Shown here piece by piece: positions 43,249 to 51,983 of a stretch of DNA of 64,000 nucleotides (the stretch's first letter is position 1; the number at the start of each line of letters is the position of its first letter). Both the position numbers and the translations under genes were made by a program. Source of the DNA: Rhodococcus rhodochrous. GTDB lineage: Bacteria > Actinomycetota > Actinomycetes > Mycobacteriales > Mycobacteriaceae. Where the stretch lies: contig NZ_LT906450.1 in the NCBI RefSeq assembly GCF_900187265.1, forward strand, positions 5,137,444 through 5,201,443, in the 5' to 3' direction. The notes under the pieces were generated by a model. That model saw only the letters and a list, made by a program, of their open reading frames with translations, was not told where the DNA came from and ran no database searches.

Positions 43249-43652
43249 CCACGGTCCCGTCGGTGTTGTTCGTGTGTGTGCACAATGCCGGTCGGTCCCA
43301 GATGGCCGCCGGGTTCCTGAGCCGTCTCGCGGGGGACCGCATCACAGTCCGTTCCGCCGGGTCCGCACCCGCCGAGGAGGTGAACCCTGCTGCGGTCGCG
43401 GCGATGGCCGAGGTCGGAATCGACATCTCCGGCGAGAACCCGAAGATCCTCACCGCCGACGCCGTGCAGGCCTCCGACGTCGTGATCACGATGGGATGCG
43501 GCGACACCTGCCCGGTATTCCCCGGTACGTCCTACCGGGACTGGGTGCTCGACGACCCGGCCGGACGAGGAATCGACGCCGTGCGTCCGATCCGTGACGA
43601 GATCCGGGCGAAGGTCGAGGCGTTGATCGCCGAACTGACGTCGCCGGCATGA
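43245..43652 (+). CDS. arsC: Arsenate reductase, LMW-phosphatase type
   Basis: A 135-aa enzyme that reduces arsenate to arsenite for export by Acr3. It carries the P-loop CVHNAGRS (CX5R) near the N-terminus. ITMGCGDTCPVFPG holds two further Cys, and DWVLDDPAG the catalytic Asp. In mycolic-acid actinobacteria such enzymes commonly couple to mycothiol/mycoredoxin or thioredoxin; the partner cannot be read here. GTG 43245 overlaps the acr3 stop. Confidence 0.92.
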   Translation: MTTVPSVLFVCVHNAGRSQMAAGFLSRLAGDRITVRSAGSAPAEEVNPAAVAAMAEVGIDISGENPKILTADAVQASDVVITMGCGDTCPVFPGTSYRDWVLDDPAGRGIDAVRPIRDEIRAKVEALIAELTSPA

Positions 43653-43856
43653 TCGAGTTCGGTAACCGCATCCACCGGGTACCCACAGGCCTGTCACGCC
43701 GGGCGTCCGCGTAGGGCGCTCGGTGTGGACGAAGTCGTCCCCGACATGCTCCGGACACCGCGTTGCACGTCATCGCAGGTCCGGTAGCGTTCCGAGACGA
43801 CTCGTAATCGCGTGTCGGTCGATCGGCTCGGTGCAGCCGAACTGTGGGAGGTTCCC

Positions 43857-44807
43857 GTGGCTGGTGGTCTCGTCGCCCTTCTGGACGACGTCGCGGTACT
43901 TGCGAAGGCAGCCGCGGCATCCATAGACGACATCGGCGCCGCAGCCGGCAGGGCGAGCGTCAAGGCAGCGGGCGTGGTGGTCGACGACACGGCCGTCACC
44001 CCCCGCTACGTGCACGGGTTCACCCCCGATCGCGAACTGCCGATCATCCGCAAGATCGCGATCGGGTCGATCCGCAACAAGCTCCTGATCATCCTGCCGG
44101 TCGCGATGATCCTGAGTCAGTTCCTCCCGCAGGCCCTGCCGTATCTGCTCATCGCCGGTGGTCTGTTCCTCTGCTACGAGGGCGCCGAGAAGGTCTACGA
44201 AGCGCTCACCGGCGGCCACCACGAAGAAGAGGCCACCGCAGCGGAGAAGGGTCCCGAGTTCGAGAAGGCCATGATCGGCGGCGCGATCCGCACCGACCTG
44301 ATCCTGTCCGCCGAGATCATGGTGATCTCGCTGGCCTCGGTCGAGGACGAACCCTTCCTGACCCGCCTGCTCGTCCTCATCGTCGTCGCCGTCCTCATTA
44401 CCGTCCTGGTGTACGGCGTGGTCGCCCTGATCGTGAAGATGGATGACGTCGGCCTGGCGCTCGCGAAACGGAAGTCCACTTTCGCTCAGCGCGTCGGTCG
44501 CGGTCTCGTGACGGCGATGCCGAAGCTGATGACCGTTCTCACCGTGGTCGGCATCGCCGCCATGCTGTGGGTCGGTGGGCACATCCTGCTCGTCAACGTC
44601 GGCGAGGCCGGATTCCATTGGCCTGCGGATCGTCTGCACGATCTCGAGCACTGGTTCGGCGAGCTCGTGCACGGCGGATTCGGCGGCGTGCTGTCGTGGA
44701 CCGCGGGGACCGTGGCATCCGCTCTGGTGGGCCTGGTCGTCGGTGCGATCGTCGTGCTGATCATGCACCTGATCCCGCGGCGGAAGAAGGCCGACGCCGC
44801 GCACTGA
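43857..44807 (+). CDS. DUF808 (YedI-type) membrane protein
   Basis: A 316-aa membrane protein. The start (VAGGLVALLDDVAVLAKAAAASIDDI) and the AYEALTGG-type segment (here VYEALTGGHHEEE), followed by IRTDLILSAEIMVISL, define the DUF808 family. Several hydrophobic helices follow. GTG 43857 is placed six bases after GGGAGG. Its function is unknown. It lies between the two arsenic loci but has no known link to arsenic. Confidence 0.85.
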   Translation: MAGGLVALLDDVAVLAKAAAASIDDIGAAAGRASVKAAGVVVDDTAVTPRYVHGFTPDRELPIIRKIAIGSIRNKLLIILPVAMILSQFLPQALPYLLIAGGLFLCYEGAEKVYEALTGGHHEEEATAAEKGPEFEKAMIGGAIRTDLILSAEIMVISLASVEDEPFLTRLLVLIVVAVLITVLVYGVVALIVKMDDVGLALAKRKSTFAQRVGRGLVTAMPKLMTVLTVVGIAAMLWVGGHILLVNVGEAGFHWPADRLHDLEHWFGELVHGGFGGVLSWTAGTVASALVGLVVGAIVVLIMHLIPRRKKADAAH

Positions 44808-44830
44808 CGCCGCCGGATCCCCCGGACGGG

Positions 44831-45439
44831 TCACTCCGAGGCGTTTCTCCGGACCGCCTGCGCGAACGCCCGCATGAGACCCGGATCCTTGACGCCGCGC
44901 TCGGCCTCGATGCCGCTGGAGACGTCGACACCCCACGCCCCGGACGTGGAAAGTGCCCTCTCGACGTTGTCGGGGTTCAGCCCGCCCGCAAGGACCCACC
45001 GGCCGGACGGCAGGGCACTGCGGTCCTGCCAGTCCCATGTCTTCCCGGCACCGGCGACTGCGCCGTCGACGAGCAACAGGTCGGCGCCGAAGTCCTCCGA
45101 CAGCGCCTCGGCTCCTCCGGTGTTGATCGCGCGGATCACCGTGAATCCCGCGTCGTGCAGCACGCGCACGTCGTCGGGCGATCGCAGGTCGTGCACCTGG
45201 ACGTGATCGAGATTCGCAGCCCGGGCCGTCGCAATGATCTCGTCGAGGGACGCATTCACATAGACGCCGACGGCGAGTGTTCCCGCCGGCACGCGGGTGC
45301 GGAGCGTCGCGGCCCGGTCGGGAGAGATGCGACGAGGGCTCTTCACGAGGACGAAACCGACCGCGTCGACGCCCAGTTCGACGGCGAGATCGACCGTCGC
45401 CTCGTCCTGCAGTCCGCACATCTTGATGAACGTCATCAC
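44831..45439 (-). CDS. trpF: Phosphoribosylanthranilate isomerase
   Basis: A 202-aa TIM barrel that catalyses the isomerisation step of tryptophan biosynthesis. The N-terminal catalytic Cys is in FIKMCGLQ. AVGFVLVKSPRRI, VGVYVNAS, VQVHDL, LLVDG with the general acid Asp, and VLAGGLNPDNV follow, ending in GVDVSSGIEAERGVKD. All key blocks are present. It is far from other trp genes and lies among arsenic genes. Mycobacteria and relatives generally use the dual-function PriA instead, so a separate TrpF is unexpected. Confidence 0.9.
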   Translation of the reverse strand: MMTFIKMCGLQDEATVDLAVELGVDAVGFVLVKSPRRISPDRAATLRTRVPAGTLAVGVYVNASLDEIIATARAANLDHVQVHDLRSPDDVRVLHDAGFTVIRAINTGGAEALSEDFGADLLLVDGAVAGAGKTWDWQDRSALPSGRWVLAGGLNPDNVERALSTSGAWGVDVSSGIEAERGVKDPGLMRAFAQAVRRNASE

Positions 45440-45484
45440 TACCTTCCTCGCCGCTTCTCCATCTCGAGGATATGTCTGCGACCG

Positions 45485-45844
45485 TCAGCGGCAGCAGTTC
45501 GGATCCAGGACGACCCTGAGCGCCTCGAGGGACTCGGAGCAGGCACGGTGATAGACGTTCATCCCGCGCCGCTCGGATTCGACCATGCCCGCCTTGCGCA
45601 GTTGTCCGAGGTGATGACTCACCGTGGATTCCGCCAGATCCACACCGGCGGCGAGATCGCACGTGCACACCGCACCTTCGTCGGCGGTGAGCAGGATCGA
45701 CATGAGCTTGATGCGCACCGGGTCGGCCAGGGCCTTCAGCCGCAACGCGACCTCGAGGGCGGCGTCGTCGCTCATCGGCGCGGCCGATACCGGCTCGCAG
45801 CAGATCGGGGCGCGGACATCGATCACGGGCAATGCTTTCGGCAT
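45485..45844 (-). CDS. ArsR/SmtB-family metalloregulator
   Basis: A 119-aa winged-helix repressor with Cys residues in ICCEPV at the N-terminus, CTCDL before the recognition helix (ESTVSHHLGQLRKAGM) and a C-terminal NCCR. This arrangement suits arsenite or cadmium sensing. It is divergent from the arsI gene across a region with two facing operator-like half sites. Confidence 0.88.
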   Translation of the reverse strand: MPKALPVIDVRAPICCEPVSAAPMSDDAALEVALRLKALADPVRIKLMSILLTADEGAVCTCDLAAGVDLAESTVSHHLGQLRKAGMVESERRGMNVYHRACSESLEALRVVLDPNCCR

Positions 45845-45865
45845 GATTCGAGCCTAACTACCTTC

Positions 45866-45920
45866 TTGACATATGTCGAAATACAGGAGCATCCTGTGAG
45901 CGGTAATTCGATATATGTCA
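45866..45920. promoter_or_regulatory. Paired ArsR operator half-sites between divergent arsR and arsI
   Basis: TTGACATATGTCGAAAT (45866-45882) and ATTCGATATATGTCA (45906-45920) are near-complements facing each other across 23 bases. Each contains the ATATGTC core. They lie where both divergent promoters must be, so the regulator at 45485-45844 probably controls both directions. Confidence 0.65.
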
Positions 45921-45934
45921 CACAGGAGGAAGTC

Positions 45935-46432
45935 ATGTCACGCATCCAGTTCGCCCTCAACGTCGAGGACCTGCCCGAAGCGGTCGCCTTCTACTCGACA
46001 CTGTTCGGCACCGAACCGGCCAAGCTCGAACCGGGCTACGCCAACTTCGCGATCGCCGATCCGCCGTTGAAGCTGGTGCTGTTCGAGAACCCCGGCAAGG
46101 GCGGCACGATCAACCACCTCGGGGTCGAGGTCGACTCGTCCGAGAAGGTGCACACCGAGATCGCCCGATTGACCGAGGCGGGCCTGTTCGCCGACGAGGA
46201 GATGGGCACGACCTGTTGCTACGCCACGCAGGACAAGGCGTGGGTGACGGGTCCGGCAGGGGAGAAGTGGGAGGTGTCCACCGTCCTGGCAGATTCGGAG
46301 ACCTTCGGGTCGAGCCCGCAGCATCTCGACGGCCCGCGAGAGACCGGCGACGTGGCGTGCTGCACCGCGGGCACGGCAGACGAGCGCCAGAACGAACCTT
46401 CGACGACAGGAGTCGCACCTACCTGCTGCTGA
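45935..46432 (+). CDS. arsI: ArsI/CadI-family vicinal-oxygen-chelate metalloenzyme
   Basis: A 165-aa protein starting MSRIQFALNVEDLPEAVAFYSTLFG, the usual start of the ArsI/CadI family. A glyoxalase-like fold, the vicinal Cys pair in GTTCCYATQDKAWVTGP and a Cys-rich tail ending PTCC are visible. ArsI is a C-As lyase that demethylates trivalent methylarsenicals, while CadI is induced by cadmium; sequence alone does not separate them. AGGAGGA precedes ATG 45935. Confidence 0.85.
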   Translation: MSRIQFALNVEDLPEAVAFYSTLFGTEPAKLEPGYANFAIADPPLKLVLFENPGKGGTINHLGVEVDSSEKVHTEIARLTEAGLFADEEMGTTCCYATQDKAWVTGPAGEKWEVSTVLADSETFGSSPQHLDGPRETGDVACCTAGTADERQNEPSTTGVAPTCC

Positions 46433-46473
46433 ACGTCGTTCGCCGAAGGTTCCACGTCCTCGGGACTCGATCT

Positions 46474-46499
46474 GTCGCCCCGCCGACGGGCGGGGCGAC
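46474..46499. terminator. Hairpin terminator between arsI and dnaB
   Basis: A perfect 11-bp GC-rich stem (GTCGCCCCGCC and its complement) with a GACG tetraloop. It lies between two convergent genes and could serve both. Confidence 0.85.
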
Positions 46500-46507
46500 G
46501 ACTCGTA

Positions 46508-49500
46508 TCAGCCGCGCGCCATGTCCACGAACCGCGACAGGTGCAGCTGGTGCGCGACGGTGATGGTCGCGGTCGGGCCGTTACGGTGCTTGCCGACGAT
46601 GAGGTCGGCCTCGCCACCACGCGGGTCGTCGCGCTCGAACGCGTCGGGGCGGTGCAGCAGGATGACCATGTCGGCGTCCTGCTCGAGGCTGTTGTGCACC
46701 GCGATACCGTCGGCGACGAAATTGTGTGTGCCGGGCACCGTTCCGTCGTAGACGTCCTGCTCGCCGAGACTCGTGACGGAGACGATCTCGTCCCAGAACA
46801 CGTTGTTGGTGGCGACCATGTCGATGTCGGCCGTGTCGAGGACATCGGCGACCCGGGCGAGCCGCGAGCGTGCACCCTCGGTGGTGCGCGGGGTGGCGGA
46901 CGCGACCGGCCCGATCGGAGCGAGCTGCTCGACGGCGAGCAATTCGCCGAGCTCGGCTTCGATCTCGGGGGTGACGGTGTCGGGGCTGTGCTTGACGAGC
47001 TTCGGTCCGAGCTGCGCCAGGACCCACTGCGCCGCGGTTCCGTGCTTGCCCACGTCGTGGAGGAAGACCGCCTGGTTCTCCGCCCCGGTGACCGTGAGGT
47101 CACAGCCCTCGCCGGCATCGGTGATCCGCGCGAACACGCCGATGCGCAGGAGCAGGCGCGCGAGGTCGTCGGCGAGACGACGATCCGCCGACCGGTAGCG
47201 GACGACGGCGGCGGCAGCGCCTGCGTCCCATGCGACCTCACCGCTGTCTTCCCAGATGTGGCAGACGAGCTCGGCGACCTGCTCCTTGGGGAGCGAGAAC
47301 GCGCGGGTGGGGATCAGTCGGCCGGCCACGGCGGTGTCCGCGAGAGCTGCCACCTCGTCGTCGGATGCGGGTATCACGTCGAGGGGTGCGGGCACCGCAC
47401 GCGGCACTGCGACACGCTCACCGGCGACCAACTCGCCCAACGGCATCCAGCCGTCGATGGTGAGGAAGGGATGGTTCGCGGTGGCTTCGACACGACGCCC
47501 CGAGGCCAGCTCCAACCGGAAGACTTCCTTACGGCCGCTGGGGAAGACCTTCACCATCGGCCGGACGACCATCCGCATGCGTTCGTCGAGCGACCACACG
47601 AGGGGCTGTTCGCCCGACTCGAGCAGCTCGCCGAGCGTGACCTCGGCACCGGTGTCGGCACGCATGATGCGCGTGGACGCCGGCAGGCAGCCCGACTCAC
47701 GGAGGTCGGAGACCTGCGGCCGCTTGTCGGTGCGCTGCTCGGGACCACGGTTGAGCTGACACACCGCGACGACCGGAACCTCGAGTTCCTTCGCGAGAAG
47801 CTTGAGGCTACGCGAGAATTCGGAGACCTCCTGCTGACGCGACTCGACCTTCTTGCCGGACGACATGAGCTGCAGGTAGTCGATGACGATGAGACGGATG
47901 TCGTGTTTCTGCTTGAGCCGCCGCGCTTTTGCGCGGATCTCCATCATCGTGAGGTTCGGCGAGTCGTCGATGAACAACGGCGCTTCGCTGATCTCGCTCA
48001 TGCGACGGGCGAGACGCGTCCAGTCGTCGTCGGTCATCCGTCCGGATCGCATGTCGCCGAGCTTGATCTTCGCCTCCGCGGACAGCAGACGCATGACGAT
48101 CTCGGTCTTGCCCATCTCGAGCGAGAAGATGACCGACGCCATGCCGTGCTTGATGGAACACGACCGCATGAAATCCATGCTCAGCGTGGAGTTGTGCGTG
48201 GGCACCATCGCGCGACCCGCGAGGTACATGTGGTCGCCGTCGACCTCGACGCACCGCACCGGGACCGAGGGGACCGGGCGGACGGCGACGATGCGGCGTT
48301 CGCGCGGCACGGTGGCGCGGCATTCCTTGTGCCGCACGGCCTTACTGGGCAGGACGAAGACGTCGTCGTCGGTGGTGAAGGCGACCTCGGTGCCGTCGAG
48401 CACCGGTGCGTAACCGAGGCCCGACAGGAGTTCGGCGACGCCCTGCGCCAGTCGCTCGGACGAGCCGACGAACCGGATGGTGCCGTCGTCGTCGATCTCT
48501 CCACCGGCGTCGAGCAGACCCGCGAGAAGTTCGCGACGCTGCGGTTCGGATGCCCGCTGGTATTCGGCGGGGATGTGGGCGCCGAGCGCGACGAGGGCGC
48601 TGGTGAAGCCACCTTCGCCGTCGATACGCATGTGCAGTTCGGGATCGGACGACGGGCCGCCGAGCCACGCACCGAGCGTGAAGGGGGAGACGGGCAGCTC
48701 GGTTGCCGGGAACGACAGTGCCTCGGTGTTCGCGACGGTGTGCCTGGCGTCGGCGGTGGCGGCGAGTTCGCCCGTGGTGCGGATCGCGCCGTCGCCGGTG
48801 CGCCACTGGTGCTGCTCGTCGGCGACGATCACGGTGCCGTCGGAGAACACGACGTCGAAGCACGGACGGCCGTGCATGACCTCGGTGGCGGCGAGGACGC
48901 GGGTGGGGCGGCCGTCGGCGCCGAGGAGTTCGTCGCCCACCCCGACCTCGCCCATCGTGGTCCAGCCGGTGGGGGTGGGCAGGGGAGTGTCGAGCGCGAG
49001 GGCCTTACCCACACCGGGACGTGCGGCGACGATGATCATCTGGCCGGCGTGCAGCCCGTTGGTGAGCTCGTCGAGTTCGGCGAAGCCGGTGGGCACGCCG
49101 AGGGAGATACCGCCGCGGCTGGCGATGGAGTCGATCTCGTCCATCGTGGGCTGCAGGAGTTCTTCGAGCGGCACGAAGTCTTCGGTGGTGCGTCGTTCGG
49201 CGACCTCGAAGACCTCCGCCTGCGCGCGGTCGACGATCTCGGCGACGTCCTGGCCGTCGGCGCCGGCGTAGCCGTACTGGACGATGCGGGTGCCCGCCTC
49301 GACGAGACGACGCAGGACGGCCTTCTCAGCGACGATCTCGGCGTAGTAGCCGGCGTTGGCCGCGGTGGGGACGGTCTGGGTGAGCGTGACGAGGTAGGCG
49401 GCTCCGCCGAGACGCTTGAGTTCGCCGCGCCGGTCGAGTTCGGCCGACACGGTGACCGGGTCGGCGGGTTCGCCTCGGCTGTAGAGATCGAGGATCGCGT

Positions 49501-49708
49501 CGTACACGGCCTGGTGGGCCGGACGGTAGAAGTCGCCGGGCCTCAGCACTTCGAGGACGTCGGCGATGGCGTCCTTGCTCAGCAGCATGCCGCCGAGCAC
49601 GGACTGCTCGGCCACGAGATCCTGAGGGGGCTGCCGACCGAAGTCTCCACTCGGTTCCTCGGGAGGTCCCGAATATTCGGGATTTCCACGATCGTCAACG
49701 ACGGCCAC
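46508..49708 (-). CDS. dnaB: Replicative DNA helicase DnaB with two inteins
   Basis: The 1066-aa precursor contains a 462-aa helicase once two inteins are removed. DnaB unwinds DNA at the replication fork. The N-terminal domain begins at QPPQDLVAEQSVLGGMLLS. The P-loop PGVGK|STLS is split after Lys235 by intein 1. Walker B is LIVIDYLQLMS. Intein 2 follows DLRESG at the junction with SLEQDADMVILLHRP. GTG at 49708 (VAVVDDRGNPEYSGPPEEP) is chosen because GGAGGAAGG lies upstream and homologues start there; the frame opens further. It is transcribed in the same direction as rplI, rpsR, ssb and rpsF, but lies more than 400 bp away and has its own upstream region. Confidence 0.95.
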   Translation of the reverse strand: MAVVDDRGNPEYSGPPEEPSGDFGRQPPQDLVAEQSVLGGMLLSKDAIADVLEVLRPGDFYRPAHQAVYDAILDLYSRGEPADPVTVSAELDRRGELKRLGGAAYLVTLTQTVPTAANAGYYAEIVAEKAVLRRLVEAGTRIVQYGYAGADGQDVAEIVDRAQAEVFEVAERRTTEDFVPLEELLQPTMDEIDSIASRGGISLGVPTGFAELDELTNGLHAGQMIIVAARPGVGKALALDTPLPTPTGWTTMGEVGVGDELLGADGRPTRVLAATEVMHGRPCFDVVFSDGTVIVADEQHQWRTGDGAIRTTGELAATADARHTVANTEALSFPATELPVSPFTLGAWLGGPSSDPELHMRIDGEGGFTSALVALGAHIPAEYQRASEPQRRELLAGLLDAGGEIDDDGTIRFVGSSERLAQGVAELLSGLGYAPVLDGTEVAFTTDDDVFVLPSKAVRHKECRATVPRERRIVAVRPVPSVPVRCVEVDGDHMYLAGRAMVPTHNSTLSMDFMRSCSIKHGMASVIFSLEMGKTEIVMRLLSAEAKIKLGDMRSGRMTDDDWTRLARRMSEISEAPLFIDDSPNLTMMEIRAKARRLKQKHDIRLIVIDYLQLMSSGKKVESRQQEVSEFSRSLKLLAKELEVPVVAVCQLNRGPEQRTDKRPQVSDLRESGCLPASTRIMRADTGAEVTLGELLESGEQPLVWSLDERMRMVVRPMVKVFPSGRKEVFRLELASGRRVEATANHPFLTIDGWMPLGELVAGERVAVPRAVPAPLDVIPASDDEVAALADTAVAGRLIPTRAFSLPKEQVAELVCHIWEDSGEVAWDAGAAAAVVRYRSADRRLADDLARLLLRIGVFARITDAGEGCDLTVTGAENQAVFLHDVGKHGTAAQWVLAQLGPKLVKHSPDTVTPEIEAELGELLAVEQLAPIGPVASATPRTTEGARSRLARVADVLDTADIDMVATNNVFWDEIVSVTSLGEQDVYDGTVPGTHNFVADGIAVHNSLEQDADMVILLHRPDAFERDDPRGGEADLIVGKHRNGPTATITVAHQLHLSRFVDMARG
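46691..47689 (-). other. DnaB intein 2: class-1 intein, mycobacterial-type site
   Basis: 333 residues from Cys1 (CLPASTRIMRADTGAEV) to VHN before Ser+1. Block B is ATANHPFLTIDGW, and block F is DVYDGTVPGTHNFVADGIAVHN. It sits after DLRESG, the same place as the well-known Synechocystis and Mycobacterium tuberculosis DnaB inteins, and its start resembles the mycobacterial one closely. The middle part has weak endonuclease-like features. All residues needed for standard splicing are visible. Confidence 0.93.
48191..49003 (-). other. DnaB intein 1: class-3-type intein inside the P-loop
   Basis: 271 residues. It begins with Ala (ALALDTPLPTPTG) instead of Cys or Ser and ends PTHN before Ser+1. 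The class-3 hallmarks are present: Trp67 in DEQHQW, Cys251 in VPVRCVEVDGDHMYLAG, and Thr269 in PTHN. In class 3 the internal Cys forms the first branched intermediate, bypassing the missing residue 1. A degenerate LAGLIDADG pair (TLGAWLGGPSSD and LLAGLLDAGGEI) remains, so the homing endonuclease is probably inactive. It interrupts the ATP-binding loop, so splicing is essential for helicase activity. Confidence 0.88.
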
Positions 49709-49890
49709 TGCAGTGCCTGCCTTCCTCCGCATGTCCCCGTCCGGCGCGCTGTGCTCCGGCGGATACCTGCACGCACTCCCGGTGTCGGTACCCGGGGTTT
49801 CGTGTCCGGTTCTACTCGCCCCTACCGACATCCTGTGTGTGGAGTCGTGCGCCCGACGTTAGGGATCCGGATGACCCTCCACAACTCGGG

Positions 49891-50137
49891 TTGTGCACAC
49901 AGCTGGGGATGAATTGTGGAAAGAGGAGGACAGCCTTGTGCACCGGATGTGCACAACCTGGGGACAACACATCTCACATCTCCCATAACTGCAGGTAGGA
50001 GCGGAAAAATGCCTGTTCACACCTGTGGAGAAAAAGAATCTCGGCGTGTCGGAGGGCCGGGCGTGTTCACCCATTCGTTCCCCGAACGACATTCCGAGGA
50101 GTCACAACGGTGTGGTTTACCCCCCGGTTTATCCACA
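49891..50137. promoter_or_regulatory. DnaA-box-like cluster upstream of dnaB
   Basis: Between dnaB and rplI there are three perfect matches to TTRTNCACA: TTGTGCACA at 49891-49899, its complement TGTGCACAA at 49948-49956, and TTATCCACA at 50129-50137. Several one-mismatch versions lie nearby (TTGTGCACC at about 49935, TGTGGAGAA at about 50024, TGTGCACAG just after 50137). The 446-bp gap otherwise has no gene. It may be a DnaA-responsive control region for dnaB or a DnaA-binding reservoir. The true oriC is expected at dnaA-dnaN, outside this window. Confidence 0.55.
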
Positions 50138-50154
50138 GGCTGTGCACAGACGAC

Positions 50155-50189
50155 GAGGAGCCCCACGCCGACCAGGCGCGGGGCTCCTC
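50155..50189 (-). terminator. Terminator hairpin after rplI
   Basis: A perfect 10-bp stem (GAGGAGCCCC and its complement) with a 15-base loop, twelve bases after the rplI stop. It ends the rpsF-ssb-rpsR-rplI operon. Confidence 0.85.
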
Positions 50190-50201
50190 GAGGGGCCGGA
50201 A

Positions 50202-50657
50202 TCAGGCAGCCACGACGTTCAGCGTGAACTTCGCGGTGACATCCGGGTGCAGCTTCACGACGATCTGGTGCTTACCGGTCGCCTTGATATGAGCCTTGGG
50301 CAGCTCGACGATGCGCTTGTCGACAACCGGGCCACCGGCAGCCTTGAGAGCACCGGCGACATCGGCAGCGGTGACCGAGCCGAACAGCTTGCCCGAGTCG
50401 CTCGAGGTCTTGACGCTCAGCGAGACGTCCTCGAGGCCCTCGATCGCGGCCTTGAGCTCCTGGGCGTGCTCGAGGCCACGCACGGCGCGAGCCTCCTGAG
50501 CACGGCGGATGCCCTCGACCTGCTTCTGGGCACCACGGGTGGCGACGATCGCCAGGCCGCGGGGCAGCAGGTAGTTGCGGCCGTAGCCGTCCTTGACCTC
50601 AACGGTGTCGCCAGGCGCACCGAGGTTGTCCACGTCAGCAGTAAGGATGAGCTTCAT
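50202..50657 (-). CDS. rplI: 50S ribosomal protein L9
   Basis: A 151-aa protein. It starts [30 protein letters not shown], the hallmark N-domain of L9. The long connecting helix ([19 protein letters not shown]) and the C-domain ([16 protein letters not shown]) are complete. It is the last gene of the rpsF operon. Confidence 0.97.
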   Translation of the reverse strand: MKLILTADVDNLGAPGDTVEVKDGYGRNYLLPRGLAIVATRGAQKQVEGIRRAQEARAVRGLEHAQELKAAIEGLEDVSLSVKTSSDSGKLFGSVTAADVAGALKAAGGPVVDKRIVELPKAHIKATGKHQIVVKLHPDVTAKFTLNVVAA

Positions 50658-50674
50658 CGTGTCCCTCCCTTTCC

Positions 50675-50917
50675 TCAGCGAGTCGTCGAGACGTAAGGGA
50701 GCAGAGCCACCTCACGAGAGTTCTTGACAGCAACAGCGACGTCGCGCTGGTGCTGCACGCAGTTGCCGGTGACGCGGCGAGCGCGGATCTTGCCGCGATC
50801 GCTGACGTACTTGCGCAGCAGCGTCGTGTCCTTGTAATCGATCTGCACGTTCTTTTCCTTGCAGAAGGTGCAGACCTTCTTCTTCAAAACCTTCTCGCGC
50901 GCGGGCGACTTAGGCAT
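50675..50917 (-). CDS. rpsR: 30S ribosomal protein S18
   Basis: An 80-aa protein from [19 protein letters not shown] to YVSTTR. The Cys residues of CTFC and GNCVQHQ identify the zinc-binding (C+) form. Actinobacteria often have a Cys-less paralogue elsewhere that replaces it under zinc limitation. ATG 50917 is the family start; the longer frame is rejected. Confidence 0.96.
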   Translation of the reverse strand: MPKSPAREKVLKKKVCTFCKEKNVQIDYKDTTLLRKYVSDRGKIRARRVTGNCVQHQRDVAVAVKNSREVALLPYVSTTR

Positions 50918-50958
50918 GGTCGTTCTCCGTAATTTTGGATGTTCCGATCGAGGTCGGA

Positions 50959-51477
50959 TCAGAACGGAGGCTCGTCGTCCCCGGAACCACCGAAGGAGCC
51001 CGACTGCGGGGCGTCGCCCCACGGGTCGTCTCCGCCGACGTTCGTGTTCTGAGCGGGACGGCCACCGCCCGATCCACCGGAGGAACCACCGAAGCCTCCG
51101 CCACCGCCACCGCGACCGGCCTTGGTGACCTTGGCCGTGGCGTAACGGAGCGAGGGGCCGATCTCGTCGACCTCGAGCTCCACGACAGTGCGCTTCTCGC
51201 CTTCACGCGTCTCGTAGCTGCGCTGCTTGAGCCGGCCCTGCACGATCACACGCGAGCCGCGAGTCAAGCTCTCGGCCACGTTCTCCGCTGCCTCACGCCA
51301 GATGTTGCAGCGCAGGAACAGAGCCTCGCCGTCCTTCCATTCGTTGGACTGACGGTCGAACACGCGGGGCGTGGATGCAACGGTGAAGTTCGCAACCGCA
51401 GCACCCGCGGGGGTGAAACGCAGTTCGGGGTCGGCGGTCAGATTGCCGACCACGGTGATGACGGTGTCGCCTGCCAT
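50959..51477 (-). CDS. ssb: Single-stranded DNA-binding protein
   Basis: A 172-aa protein. The OB fold spans about residues 1-115 ([56 protein letters not shown]). It is followed by a Gly-rich linker and the acidic tip DDEPPF that recruits replication partners. It lies between rpsF and rpsR as in mycobacteria. Confidence 0.96.
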   Translation of the reverse strand: MAGDTVITVVGNLTADPELRFTPAGAAVANFTVASTPRVFDRQSNEWKDGEALFLRCNIWREAAENVAESLTRGSRVIVQGRLKQRSYETREGEKRTVVELEVDEIGPSLRYATAKVTKAGRGGGGGGFGGSSGGSGGGRPAQNTNVGGDDPWGDAPQSGSFGGSGDDEPPF

Positions 51478-51541
51478 GTGGTTCCTCCTGCAGTGTGGGG
51501 AGTCCTGATGCGCCAGAGCCTACGGCCCGGCGCCGACAGGC

Positions 51542-51829
51542 TCACTTGCCGTGGCGCAGAACCTTGGTGCGGAGCACCGACTCGTTCAGGCCGAGCTGGC
51601 GATCCAGCTCTGCAACGGCAGCAGGCGTCGCGCTGATGTCGATCACCGCGTAGATGCCTTCGCTGTTCTTGGCGATCTCGTAGGCGAGACGGCGCTTACC
51701 CCACACGTCGACCTTGTCGACCTTGCCGCCTTCCTGGCGAATGACGTTGAGGAACGTCTCCAGCGAGGGAGCGACGGTGCGCTCGTCCAGGCTGGGGTCC
51801 AGGATGATCATCAATTCGTAATGACGCAT
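51542..51829 (-). CDS. rpsF: 30S ribosomal protein S6
   Basis: A 95-aa protein starting [19 protein letters not shown], with [14 protein letters not shown]. First gene of the rpsF-ssb-rpsR-rplI operon, which reads leftward. The promoter should lie in 51830-51983, shared with the divergent glycosyltransferase gene. Confidence 0.96.
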   Translation of the reverse strand: MRHYELMIILDPSLDERTVAPSLETFLNVIRQEGGKVDKVDVWGKRRLAYEIAKNSEGIYAVIDISATPAAVAELDRQLGLNESVLRTKVLRHGK

Positions 51830-51983
51830 AAGACCTCATCACCTCCTATGGACTGTGAACGGTCACGGACGTTCCGTGACAGGAGGGTCGTTGCGTCAGC
51901 AACCCATGAAGGGTACACGACGGCCCGGCGACCAGCGAAATCGCCGACCGTCGCGGGCAGGGGTTTTGTCCTAGGGTGAGGAC

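Noticed and set aside
46541-49912. 1123-codon open frame on the plus strand opposite dnaB
   Set aside because: It is the antisense shadow of the DnaB gene in GC-rich DNA. It has no motifs, and the real protein with inteins is on the minus strand.
49891-50137. Chromosomal origin oriC
   Set aside because: The dnaA and dnaN genes are not here and there is no AT-rich unwinding stretch, so only a DnaA-box cluster is claimed.
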